In this document: piece after piece, positions 45,801-56,200 of the stretch
How the letters are laid out: every line of letters starts with the position of its first letter
Position numbering within the stretch: position 1 is the first letter of the stretch
Source: Liolophura sinensis
Taxonomy: Eukaryota; Mollusca; Polyplacophora; Chitonida; Chitonidae
DNA: 64,000 bases
NCBI RefSeq assembly: GCF_032854445.1
Contig: NC_088295.1
Location: 13,131,385-13,195,384 of the forward strand
Direction of reading: 5' to 3'
Translations under genes and position numbers: made by a program
The notes under the pieces: generated by a model
What the model saw: the letters and a program-made list of their open reading frames with translations, nothing else
Databases searched by the model: none
What the model was told of the DNA's origin: nothing

Positions 45801-48665
45801 TTAACCAGCCTTTTCAGCAAATTAACACCAAATTATTGTAGGAAAACACCGTGCGAAATTGAATACAGTTGACATATCACGTGGATGGCCGCAACTGCAC
45901 ATGTAATAAGTACATAAAAACGTTACACACAGTGTGCTGGACTTAGATATTGACTAAAAACCACTAAAGTAATGCCTCAACTGACTCCAGAACAACGCGA
46001 GAGGGCCTGTGTATGGCATGCATGGGAGCAAACCATGCCCACATTGTAAGGACCTTCAGCTGCACTCGTGTAACTGTGTCACACTTGATGCAACGTTACA
46101 GACAGACAGGGCAGACATCGGACAGGCCAAGAACAGGCAGGCCTAGAGTAACTTCGCCCAGAGAAGGCGGGTACCTGCGCACCTTATATCTGAGGAACCG
46201 CTTCCTGACAGTGACGTCATCGTCAATCAGTGCCTTAGGTCACCGGGTCGGTCGGCAGACCGTGGCTAGGAGACTCATGGTTCGCGGAATTAGGGCCTAT
46301 CGACCATTCAGAGGACAGTTGTTGACAGCCGAACATCGTCGGCAGAGGTTGCCATGGGCTCCAATTGTACGCCGTTGGCAGCGATGTGACTGGCAACATG
46401 TTGTATTCACGGATGAAAGCCGCTTCTGCCTGTTCCGAGAAAGCGAGTTTGACGTCGAAAAGGCCAACGAACGGCTGCATCATGCGTGCAGGAGGTGGTA
46501 CCGTTTGGCGGCGGCGGCGTGATGGTGTGGGGTGGGATTTGTGGAGAGGGACGAACACCACTGGTCATCATCTACGGGAACCTCACAGCTCAACGTTACG
46601 TGGCTGAAATCCTACGTCCTGTTGTTCTGCCATTCTTCAACAGCAGCCACGTGGTGTCCTGTACCCGCATGACAACGCCAGATCTCATACAGCTCCAGTT
46701 GTGCAGAACTTCCTGGAAGCTAAGGACGTCAGTGTTTTGCCGTGGCCTGCACGTTCCCCAGATATGTCCCCAATAGAACACCTTTGGGATATCCTTTGTC
46801 GTCGAGTAAGACAACGGTCGCACTTTGCCGCCAACAGATAAGAACTGGCGTCCGATCTCCCAGATGAATGGCAACGAATCCCACGTCATCTCATCGCTTT
46901 TTCTATGCGTCGGAGAGTTTTTGCATGCATTGCAGGAAGGGGTGGACACACACGATATTGATTGGTTTTGATATTGACTGATTTTGAAAATAATCAACTT
47001 TTTATATACACTGCCCATTGTTAACCAAATGGAATGGCTATTTTTCTACCCCTGCTCTGTTTGTTCACTTGTAAAATGACTTGAGGGCTGCTTTGTCCGT
47101 TCTTACTCAAGACTTTCAATATCTAAAATCAGTGGTCTTTGCAATATATTAAACTTCAGTCATCCAGTTTTTTTGCTTTGGCAAAATAAATTGATTTGAA
47201 CTCTTAAAGTTTCTTTTGGCCATCAGTTTATTTTCATGTTATATAATATTTGTTACAGCCCGGTGTAAATACACTCGTCTTTTGCCACAATCTTCCCTCG
47301 TTGCCTTTGTCACACCATTCTTCTCCATACCTACGTCACTCTATTTCTCTCCACACACTCTTCTCCTCCATACATGGATCACGCTCTTACCCTCATTTCT
47401 GTGTCCAACTATTTCACGCCATACCTGTGTTACACTGTTTCCTTCCGTACCTGTGTCACTCTTCCCCTCAATACCTGTGTCACACTCTTCCATTCCATTC
47501 CTGTGTCGCACTAGCTCTTTCCCTCCATCCTTAATTTACTCTCCTTGCCCATCATCCTTGTGTCACAATCTATTCCTCCATTCCGGTGTCACACTTTTCC
47601 CCTCTGTCCTTGCGTCACACTTTTCCCTCCATTACCACGCCGCACTCCTCCCCACCATACCAGTCGTAGTTTTCCCCTCCATTCCCGCGTCACTCTTCCC
47701 CTCAATACATGTGTCACACTCTTGCCCATCCATACATTTGCCACATTCTTCCCCTCCATCCCTGTCTCACTCTCGTCCCCTCCACACCTGTGTCACACTC
47801 TCCATACCTATAGCACACTCTGTTCCTCCATCCTTGTATCACACTTTTCCCCTGAAAGCTTTCTCTCCGTGTATTATGCATCATACTCTTCCCAACCATC
47901 ATGTGTCACAGCCTTCTCCTCCACCCCTGGATAAACAATCTTGCCCTGCATCCTTGTGTCACATTCTTCCCCTGCATTCCTGTGTCACACGATTTTCCAC
48001 CATTCTTTTTCTCACCATGTTCCCCTCTATACCGATGTCACACTCTTCCCCTCCATCCTCGTTTCGCACTCTTCCATTCCATTCCATGCTTCCCCTCCAC
48101 TCCTGTGTCACATTCTTCCCCTGCATTATGTGTCACACTCTTTCCTTCAATCCCTGTGTCACAATTATTCCTCTCCATCCTACATCATTCTGCACCACAT
48201 TTATGTCACACTCTTTCCCTTCCCCCAATGTCTAAGTCTTGCCCTCCAACAACTGCAAGTGTAGAATTAACCCCCTGTCATTCATTATTTCTTCCCCTCC
48301 ATTTACATGTCACATTATTCCCGTCTGTCCATCTAACACACTTTCCCCCCCCTCCATCCATCGCATATTCTAACAATAGAATATAGTACTGTATCATTCA
48401 TTACTAAGCTGCCATCGCACAGCACCAATACTTCCCACCTAAAACTCATACCTGTGTCACAGCCGGTTATAAACACACTCTTGCCTTCAACAGGAACTCG
48501 TCTCATTAGTTTCTTCTTCAGAAGTTTGTAACCACCAATAGACAAGCCTATGAAGAGGAGGGTAAGCCCAACTTCCTTGAGAGCCACGAAGTAAGGCAAG
48601 AAGGCAAGCACGGACAAGAATGCGATCTCCACGGCCTGGAGCCGGAGGAACTCACCCACGGACAT
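42827..48665 (-). CDS. Short-chain dehydrogenase/reductase, SDR9C group, copy B (tandem paralogue of copy A)
   Basis: Exons in transcription order: 48452-48665, 45265-45465, 44753-44908, 44314-44507, 43922-44158 and 42827-42934, about 369 residues. Exons 2, 4, 5 and 6 have exactly the lengths of copy A (201, 194, 237, 108) with the same phases. Exon 3 is one codon longer at its acceptor. Motifs: an N-terminal hydrophobic anchor ([25 protein letters not shown]), [41 protein letters not shown] (Ser), YTMSK (Tyr/Lys), EPGNFGG and [17 protein letters not shown]. All catalytic and cofactor residues are present. Role as for copy A: a membrane-bound NAD(P)-dependent oxidoreductase of unknown substrate. 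The start is uncertain. ATG at 48665 aligns best with copy A, but in-frame ATGs lie at 48668 and a little further upstream. Confidence 0.92.
43270..43345 (-). repeat. tRNA-like head with polymerase III A and B boxes
   Basis: On the minus strand: an A-box-like TGGTGTAGTGG (43323-43333) and a B-box-like AGTTCGAATCC (43283-43293) about 30 bases apart. A clean cloverleaf with paired acceptor stem does not form by eye, so this is more likely a SINE head or tRNA pseudogene than a working tRNA. Confidence 0.35.
43648..43916 (+). repeat. Full-length tRNA-derived SINE in SDR copy B intron 5
   Basis: The best-preserved copy in the window. Head: GGGGCCTCCGTGGCTCAGTT (A box TGGCTCAGTTGG) and 'gagttcaagtcc' (B box). 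Body: 'agccgtacgtgggaaggtct' and 'caacctgcggatggccgtgg'. Tail: 'gtataagtgaaatattct' then 'acggcgtaaaacacc' and 'caatcaaataaataaataaat'. Confidence 0.95.
44205..44300 (+). repeat. SINE 3' fragment filling SDR copy B intron 4
   Basis: 'cctcccaacataatgttggcc', 'ctataagtgaaatattctgc', 'gggcgaaaaacaccaatg' and a long (AAAT)n tail. It makes up most of the 155-base intron 4. Confidence 0.85.
45972..46961 (+). pseudogene. Tc1-type (DD34E) transposase relic in SDR copy B intron 1
   Basis: It starts [12 protein letters not shown]. In another frame come the helix-turn-helix part [20 protein letters not shown] and [21 protein letters not shown] carries the first catalytic Asp. After a frame change come [15 protein letters not shown], then PHDNARSH (second Asp) and [11 protein letters not shown] (Glu). 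Exactly 34 residues separate the second Asp and the Glu, the DD34E pattern of Tc1. Frame changes lie near 46.01, 46.51 and 46.66 kb and a stop near 46.84 kb, so it is dead. I could not find convincing terminal inverted repeats. It lies opposite to the SDR gene. Confidence 0.88.
47287..48345 (+). repeat. C/T-rich minisatellite, ~25-bp unit, in SDR copy B intron 1
   Basis: About 1.06 kb of irregular repeats of 'ctgtgtcacactcttcccctccat' and variants, roughly 40 units. On the plus strand it leaves frames open for hundreds of codons of S/P/L/H/V-rich sequence. That is a composition effect, not a gene. Confidence 0.93.
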
Positions 48666-49548
48666 CATCGTCATACGTACTGATGGCATGAAATTATATA
48701 ACATGATCAACTGATCATCAACAAAGACTAAGATCGCTCTTGCACAAAAGTCTACTATAAAGCTTGAATTCTGAGTCTTAATTTCTTCACGACAAATGGG
48801 ATAGCATAAATTAGGGAATAAACCGCTTTTCTCTTAGCGAAAATATACAAATGTTTTCTACTTTATATTTAGTGGTATATTACCGTAATATACAGTTTTA
48901 GCTAACCAACGCAGTCAATATATACAGATCATGTTCAAGGCGTAATACTTTTTACCCAACATCTATAATCTTGCTCTTATATTAGGCCTGTACTGAAGTA
49001 TGTTTGAGAATGAAATGTGTCACAGTTCATTTGTTTCTTCGAAAAAAAAGCTACAAACTGAAGAATTCCAACTGTGCCTAAATCTACTTGTAAACCCAAT
49101 TATGCAAATGGCGTTGAGGAGACTCGCCTATATAAGCCCTATGAATAGCATCAACATTCGAACTGTTCTTCATGTTCCGAGGCAATATATTTAGTTAACG
49201 TCGAGTGTCACAAAGTCATTTATTGACAGACTTTTTTATGAGAAATAAGAGTGAAACAACCAAATGGTCCATGTTATCAAGATATGAATGTTAAACATAG
49301 CTCCCATGTTTAAATGATGACCTCCAGTCCTCCGACCTACTTGCGAGTAGCACACATTTCAAGTGGCAAAACAGCCGGCACGCATATACTGTAAGGCTTG
49401 TGTCAGCACGAACATGTTGGCGTTGTGTTACACAAATAGGTTTCACGTTTAAGCCAGGCCCGGGCACCATAACCGTTTCTCACATACACAACAGCTGTTG
49501 TATGAACAATGTTGAATCTTTAAGTTACCGGTGAAGTATAACACTTAC

Positions 49549-49715
49549 CTGTGAGCCACCTCCCGTGAGAGACACAAACCTGTCCTTTTTGACGTTTACC
49601 GACGTCACCCTGACCGAAGTGCTCCTTGTGCACAACTGTATCTTTGACCTGAATCCACGCATCTTGGTCACTGTGCTTCTGTTTTGCCGGTCTCCACATA
49701 CACTTTTCTCTGCAA
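49549..49715 (-). other. Candidate exon upstream of SDR copy B
   Basis: A minus-strand segment ending in a strong donor (ggctcacag|gtaagtg) and starting after 'catcactag', with a weak pyrimidine tract. Two frames are open throughout. It may be a 5' untranslated exon of SDR copy B or an orphan exon of an unrecognised gene. Support is splice signals only. Confidence 0.22.
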
Positions 49716-50417
49716 CTAGTGATGCAGGTGTGCACATATATACGATTTTAAATGGTATTTCGATAAAGATTCGGCAGATTTCACACAAATCATTATTAAT
49801 TTTTCCAAATTTACATAATTAATTTCGACGTCTGACTTTCGGTGTCTGACAATTTTGCAAGAATTTTATTAAGGTAATATTTAATACACCTACCGTCAAA
49901 TGGAACGTATTCTTAAATTTGTTTTTCTACCTGTTTTCCCCAATCTTATCAAGGAGATTTAAATAAACGGCGCTTTGTTCTATAAAACTTTATGTTCTCG
50001 TCACCTAAAACTTATAAAGTGTAAATGGAATTTTGAACGTAAAAGTTAAAAGTAAGATTAAGTTTCAAAAACAAACGTTTACCACAATAAACATGTCATT
50101 GCAAGACCTTGTATTATGAAATTGGCCTCCAATAGTAAATTCCTATAGTAAAATATAAGAATGCTCTATCATTCCTGTGTAAATATATATATCTGGTTGG
50201 GGAAAGCACTCATAGCCCGGAGGGCACCACATGCAGCGCTTCACCAGATACCAGAAAAACTAATGTGAGGTTGCGGAGTAATCAGCGGAAGATAGATGAG
50301 AGCATATTGAACCTCACAGGTTAAGACCGTGATCAACGTCGATGGCCCATACCATAGATAACTGACCCCACTATACTGTATACTGTGCTCTCATGTCAGT
50401 CCAGAAGCAAATTCTAC

Positions 50418-50538
50418 CAGCAACCTGCGGCCTCTCCCTCGGGCTCTGTCCAGTTTCCTCCCACCGTAATGCTGGCTGCCGTCGTATAAGTGCAGTATTC
50501 TTGAGTAGGGCGTAAAACACCAATCAAATGAATAAAAA
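50418..50538 (+). repeat. SINE 3' half
   Basis: 'accagcaacctgcgg', 'ctgtccagtttcctcccacc', 'cgtcgtataagtgcagtatt', 'gggcgtaaaacaccaatcaa'. Confidence 0.85.
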
Positions 50539-51670
50539 AATGTATAACACTAATGTCACAAGACATGAACTTAATGTGAAAGCTTGCCTGATAATTTGGC
50601 GTCCCTAGCATAATCCTGCACGTACTTGATGTATGGTACATCACATTTAATTTTACATGTTAACCGACAAGTCCCACCAGTGAAAGGTGGTATGTTTAAT
50701 GTGATACCACACAAAAAACAACATAGCTTGGTGCTTTCAGTAGCCAAATAAAAGAATTAAGAGAAATAAGAGAGAGTCTTTGTCGACGGCTTGATGACAG
50801 CTAAAAAACAAAACAAAGACTACCGTATATGTTACAATATTCACTTGGACAGGAAAGATAGGTTTTCTTCTTCTCCTTCTTCTTCTTCTTTTTTTTATGT
50901 GTGTGTGTGTTTGTTACAATGACCTGAGCCTGTCCATACTGATAATGATAAGCCAAAGGCCAGCCATAGGCTATGGATTTAGTCCTCGTTGCACGGAGGC
51001 ATGCCGGTATATGTGAACAGGACACAAACATTTAAACAAATATTTCCCAAACTGGTCAGTCCACTTTTATAATGGGCTTCACTGTTTCCCTAACCCCGTC
51101 TTCTTTAATTTCCTTCACTAGTTATTTTAATGGTTCTTTCTGCCTATCCGCTGTAACATGCAGGGAAAGGCGTATATGTAAGACTATTTATGTGCTAGTT
51201 TGATCGTGCAATTCATCTTTTCAAGCTACTTGATCTCTCAAATCCATATATCACTGTATCTCCTTATGGGTGCGTTCCCTGTGCGGCTGGGCTATCTTTG
51301 CTTGCATGTGTATGACGCTCAACTTATACACACAGGCCTATATGCTAAGAAAACATAGCACAACTATACCCACACAATGAATAGAACTGTAACTTCTAAC
51401 TTCATCCGTGGAGCTTTAAATATATCTGTATGGCTCCATGTATGAGTGCCCGGTATCTGTCTTAAAATTGCCTCTTGTAGGCTTACATGTGCATAGATCT
51501 AATTCTGTTGTGGGCAGCTAGTTAACTCGCCCAGACATGTTACAAGAAATAATGTGATTGTTTTTGGCAGAAATACATGCAGAGTGCGTTATTTTGAGTG
51601 AGAGAAGTTTTTATTCCAAAAGGTTGTAAACGTCATTAAAAAAATGCCATAACAGTGATTGATTATTTAT

Positions 51671-51710
51671 ACCTGGGACTATTATATACATGTATATAAT
51701 AGTCCCAGGT
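51671..51710. repeat. Perfect 40-bp palindrome
   Basis: The left half ACCTGGGACTATTATATACA is followed at once by its exact reverse complement, with no spacer. As single strand it would fold into a 20-bp hairpin with no loop. It lies in the region between SDR copy B and IFT140, about 1.5 kb before the IFT140 start codon. Confidence 0.95.
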
Positions 51711-51888
51711 TATACCAAGGACTAAGTGCGGTTAAAATTCAGTAGACAGGTGCGACGTGCATTCTCCTGTAATCGGCAATGCAGCCTATCAAACCGTGGA
51801 GAGTTGGATCTCCCGGCAATCCATGTTCATCCGGGCAACACAAATAGTTTCAAGATGGTGGTTTACCAACCAAACAAGAAGCGTTCTG

Positions 51889-51902
51889 GTAACCACGGAA
51901 AC
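51889..51902 (-). promoter_or_regulatory. Possible RFX X-box upstream of IFT140
   Basis: On the minus strand GTTTCC-GT-GGTTAC resembles the X-box (RYYNYY, 1-3 spacer, RRNRAC) with one mismatch. Ciliary genes including IFT subunits are classic RFX targets. The site is 1.3 kb before the start codon, but the IFT140 5' untranslated exon probably begins somewhere upstream of an acceptor at 53225. The link is inference. Confidence 0.3.
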
Positions 51903-52991
51903 CATTTGAGAAGATAAATCATCAGAGGTCATATTATTTGAAGTATCGTTTGTGTGAGTATGATATTTGGACTCTCTTTTATACAGGGAATAACCCCTGA
52001 AACCTTTTGTTTTCTTTTCTTTCACGAAAGGTAAAGTGTTGGTGTCGGTGACTGAACAACAACAACGTAAATGTTTTACCTCAGCTGTCATTGTAAATAT
52101 AGCGATCTTTTAGAGTTTACGCTTTAGACGAAGCCGCTGGGACCAGCCTTGGCTACAGCTGTCAATAATAGTTTTAAGTTGCTGACTTCATTAAGTGCAA
52201 AAGTCAAGATGCGTGATTGGATTTGGTGCACCATCACCATGCATGCAAATGTATCGTTAGAATAGGCATTTTACAGAAAACTTTGGGTGGGGCCATTTAA
52301 TTTGGAAATGTCATCATTTTTTATCACTAAATAATCACAGTAAGCACAGCCTAGAAGTTGTAGCAATCAGTTTCGAGGAGTCTTTCTTTTATACTGGTTA
52401 GTTCAATTAAATTAAACATTGAGGTCAATTTTCAAACAATTCAACATTGGAAGAGCATTTATTGTACGCAGGGGAGTGTGCACAACTATCCAAACCTGAC
52501 TTTAACACATTGACACTTTCTGTGCAAGCTTAATTAGAAGTAATGTGACAGCCAACATGGCTGCTTGTGAAACTTGTTTTCTGAGAACATTTGAGAGGCA
52601 ATATCTATCCAGATACTAAAGGGATACATTTAAATTTAGATCACAGATGTGCATTTGACTGTTTTCTTCATGTCAAACAACTTATACAGACTGATACAAC
52701 TGTACACAGTGCTTTTCGCTAGAGAGGATAGATGTTGTTGACTTGTGTCGGTTTTGGGACCCATAAGTGTTTCAAGCTATGGATTGCCCAGACAATATGT
52801 TTACTTGGCAAGTCGAGAAGACAAAATTACAAGCTCAGATTTGTTTTATACATATGTACTTTAAAAGGTTGATTTACCTGATTTTTATGTGAGCAGATTT
52901 TGTTTAAACTGTTTAAAAAAAAGTGATCATACACTTAGCAGAACTGTGCACTCCATATTGTTATCTACTTTCCCTTATACGGAAGTAGATA

Positions 52992-53186
52992 TCATGCCAG
53001 CATGACACAATGACCCAGGAACCTCCCACCAATGCGGTCGCTATGAATTCAAGTCCAGCTCATGCTGGCTTCCACTCCAGCCGTACATGAGAAGGTCTTC
53101 CAGCAACTTGTGTATGGTCATGGCGTAAGTGAAATATTCTTGAGTGCGACTTAAAACACCAGTCAGATAAATAAACAAATACTTTC
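52992..53186 (+). repeat. SINE just upstream of the IFT140 coding start
   Basis: 'caatgacccaggaacctccc', 'gaattcaagtccagctcatg', 'gtaagtgaaatattcttgag', 'aaaacaccagtcagataaat'. It is the main family without its first bases, and ends about 50 bases before the IFT140 ATG. Confidence 0.88.
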
Positions 53187-53234
53187 CATTATGTGTATTT
53201 TACCGAAATAATTTTTGTTCTTCAGATGTGAAAT

Positions 53235-56200
53235 ATGGCAGTTTATTTTGACCAACGCTTGGAAACAGACCTTACTGCCATCAAGACAGATATATCATGG
53301 CACAAAATATTTCCACTTCTTGCCACAGCAGTGTATCTAGAAGATCAAGGTGGAACTGTTCAGATCTTTCAAGAAGAGGTGAGATGGAACATATAGTTTA
53401 TTTTGTTTATAATTTTGTGTGTTTACATATGATGTACATCGAATTTGCTGAGTTGAGATCATTTAATTCTATTCTCAGTAATGATTAAACTACATGTGAT
53501 ACTCGGGGGCCAAGTTCAGTGGCTATCGCATTCCAGTTTAAAAGGGTGGTTAGGCAAGCCTGGTGGCGTTTTACATCTGGCAATACAGTAAATATAGTAG
53601 GTAATGTCCTACTACAGGAAGATATGAGGTGAATTTTAAAATGGTGTCAGAATTACCATAAACTGTCAACACACGAAATAAGTACTTACACCAATTTTAT
53701 TTTAGTTTTCAAGTCATTTGTGTAATTTTCTATCTGGCTTTTGTTTTTTTACATTATTTTAGAAGATCTTTTTTTTTTTATCTTTTGCTGTTATATGTTT
53801 CTTATTTTATATCATTTGGTTTTGTACAAGGGTGAGCGTGTTCAAGGGCCAACCATCCAGAAATCGTTTCAAGTGACATCTCTGTCATGGCATCCCACCA
53901 AGAAGATCCTAGCTGTAGGCTGGGAGAGTGGAGAACTACTGATATGGAATGGACAGGACTTAGAACTTATGGAGTCTGCACCCCTCCACAAGTCAGCACT
54001 CACTGTCCTTGGCTGGAGTTCCAATGGAACAAGATTAGCCTCAGCTGATAAGGTATAAATGTGCCAGTTTGTCTACCTTAATTCTTCTAATTTTTGGGAC
54101 AAGTATTAGTGGTGCTGAAGCAGAATGTTACATTTCCTTCCCAGCTTTGTGGAAAAGTTAAGATATGAGTATGTTGTTCATTAGATGACCTAACCATGTG
54201 AGAAAAAAGAAACTTAATATTCCTGCTACAGTTACATGTATATTGGCTAAAAAGCGCAAACTATTAAACTAACAATTACAGTGATATAAAATGTAGGAAT
54301 TGAGACATAGTGAATAAATACCATCTGTTTGCATGAGAAGAATTTCATTTTTGCAATTCATGACAGTGTTGAACTTTATTTTTAGTCTGGAAATATTATT
54401 GTGTGGAAAGCTGACTCAAGAGGAAGGCTTCAGCAAGTTCCTGTCTGTCAGCATGCGGTTCAGGAGCCTCTGACAAAGATTGTCTTCAGACCACCCCCAC
54501 CTTCAGACTCTGCTACGTAAGTATTCGACTGTTAACAATTTGACTTACACAGTGGCGAAGGAAAGAGAAACCACTGGCCTTGGGCAAATGACTGATGGAC
54601 CTAACAGCTCAGTGTATATGTTGTGTCATAGGTCAAGCTCATGAACAAGGCTTTATAACATATAAGACCACCATACAGCTATACCAGTACTCTCAACCGC
54701 TTATTAAGAACAAAGTCTGGAGAACAGAGGAGTAAGAGGAATAAGTTGTAGTTTGCTTTCTGATATATCAAGAAAAGTGTTAGAATTAACCTTGTCATAG
54801 TCCTTAACAGGAAACTCAGGAAGTATATACTGTAATGTATTCGTATAAAACGAATCACCATATCTAAGCTTATGTGATATCAAAATATATCCATGTCTAG
54901 AGTTCTGTACTGTTCAGATCAATGAAGCTGTTGTTTGATATTCTTCATTAATCTGTGATAATAATCGTTTATGTTGACTATGTTTCATTTATACAGTGAT
55001 ATAAGCAACTTGGCTAGGGCAGCTGTGAGTGGGGATGAAAATGCCTTGGATATGTTCAACTGGAAGAAAGGAAAGAGTGGTGTGATGATTGGCTCTTCAT
55101 TGGGATCTTCTGAGTCGTTGGCCTTCTTTGTGGCTGGAGCCAGTGGTAATGATTTGTTCTGACTTTCTGTTGTGGTAGATGTTTATCTCTTGCTTGTATC
55201 TACATTCACATTCTTTATTAAATTGCTTTATTAACATATTTTGTTTTTTTTCTTTAATTATAGCCTTAGCGCAAGTTTCTTATGAATAGAGGAAACGACA
55301 AAATATTCAGAAATATTAAACCATTGTTTCAGATTTCAAGACAAGTCTTGAGAGCTCAGTTATGCGTTGACTAAAAGCAGTGAATTGTTTAATGTGATTG
55401 TTTTGCTCTGTGTTTATCTTTTTCCTTAGGTGGGGTGTACTATGTAAATGAGGATGGAAAGTGTATACAGTGTTTCTCAGTAGACTACTGTGTGAAGACA
55501 TTACTGTACTACAGAGAGAAAGATATCCTGGTGACTATAACAGACAATCTCATGCTGACCCAGCATAATGTGTTACCTGAGGGCGATGTCAGTGAGATAC
55601 TGAAGGTGAGCAGGTCTGACATGGTTTATGAATGCAGTGCAGTTCTATTGTAATGATCATCAGGGAATGTATCGAATCGATACATTTGGATATCATATCA
55701 GTGATATGTATTTAAATGTACTTTTGAATCAATGGGGTTTGTTCTGAGAAAATACAATTTCTTTTTTTTTTTGGTGAATACTGAAAAATCAATGATATAT
55801 TTTACTGTTCAAAGTACTTTTGTTGTGAAGCAGGGTACCTTTTCCAATGTTAATAAACATGTTTTGTTTTGTTAGGTTAAGCTCAGTGGGAAGTCTGAAG
55901 AAGCCAACATTGTTTGGGCTGGTAAAGGTATCTTAGCCACAGCCACTGGAGAAGGTGTTCTCAGGTAAATAATCAGCAGATAGATCTGTGTTTTAATAAA
56001 CTGCTTTTGGTTATCATAGGCGGTAACAAAAACTGTGTTCATAATATCATTTGACTGTTTCCTGATTCTTGATTTAATTTAGATCTGTGTAGAACTGTAG
56101 TTGATATGGATGTTGGTTTGTTTTCAGGATGTGGGACATGAATGTGGAAGAGAACTATGTGCTGTCACTGGACGGTCACAGTGGCTATGATCCCAATGAG

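Noticed and set aside
47216-48235. Open frame of 339 codons, plus strand
   Set aside because: It lies wholly in the C/T-rich minisatellite. The S/P/L/H/V composition is a by-product of the repeat, with no domain and no splice context.
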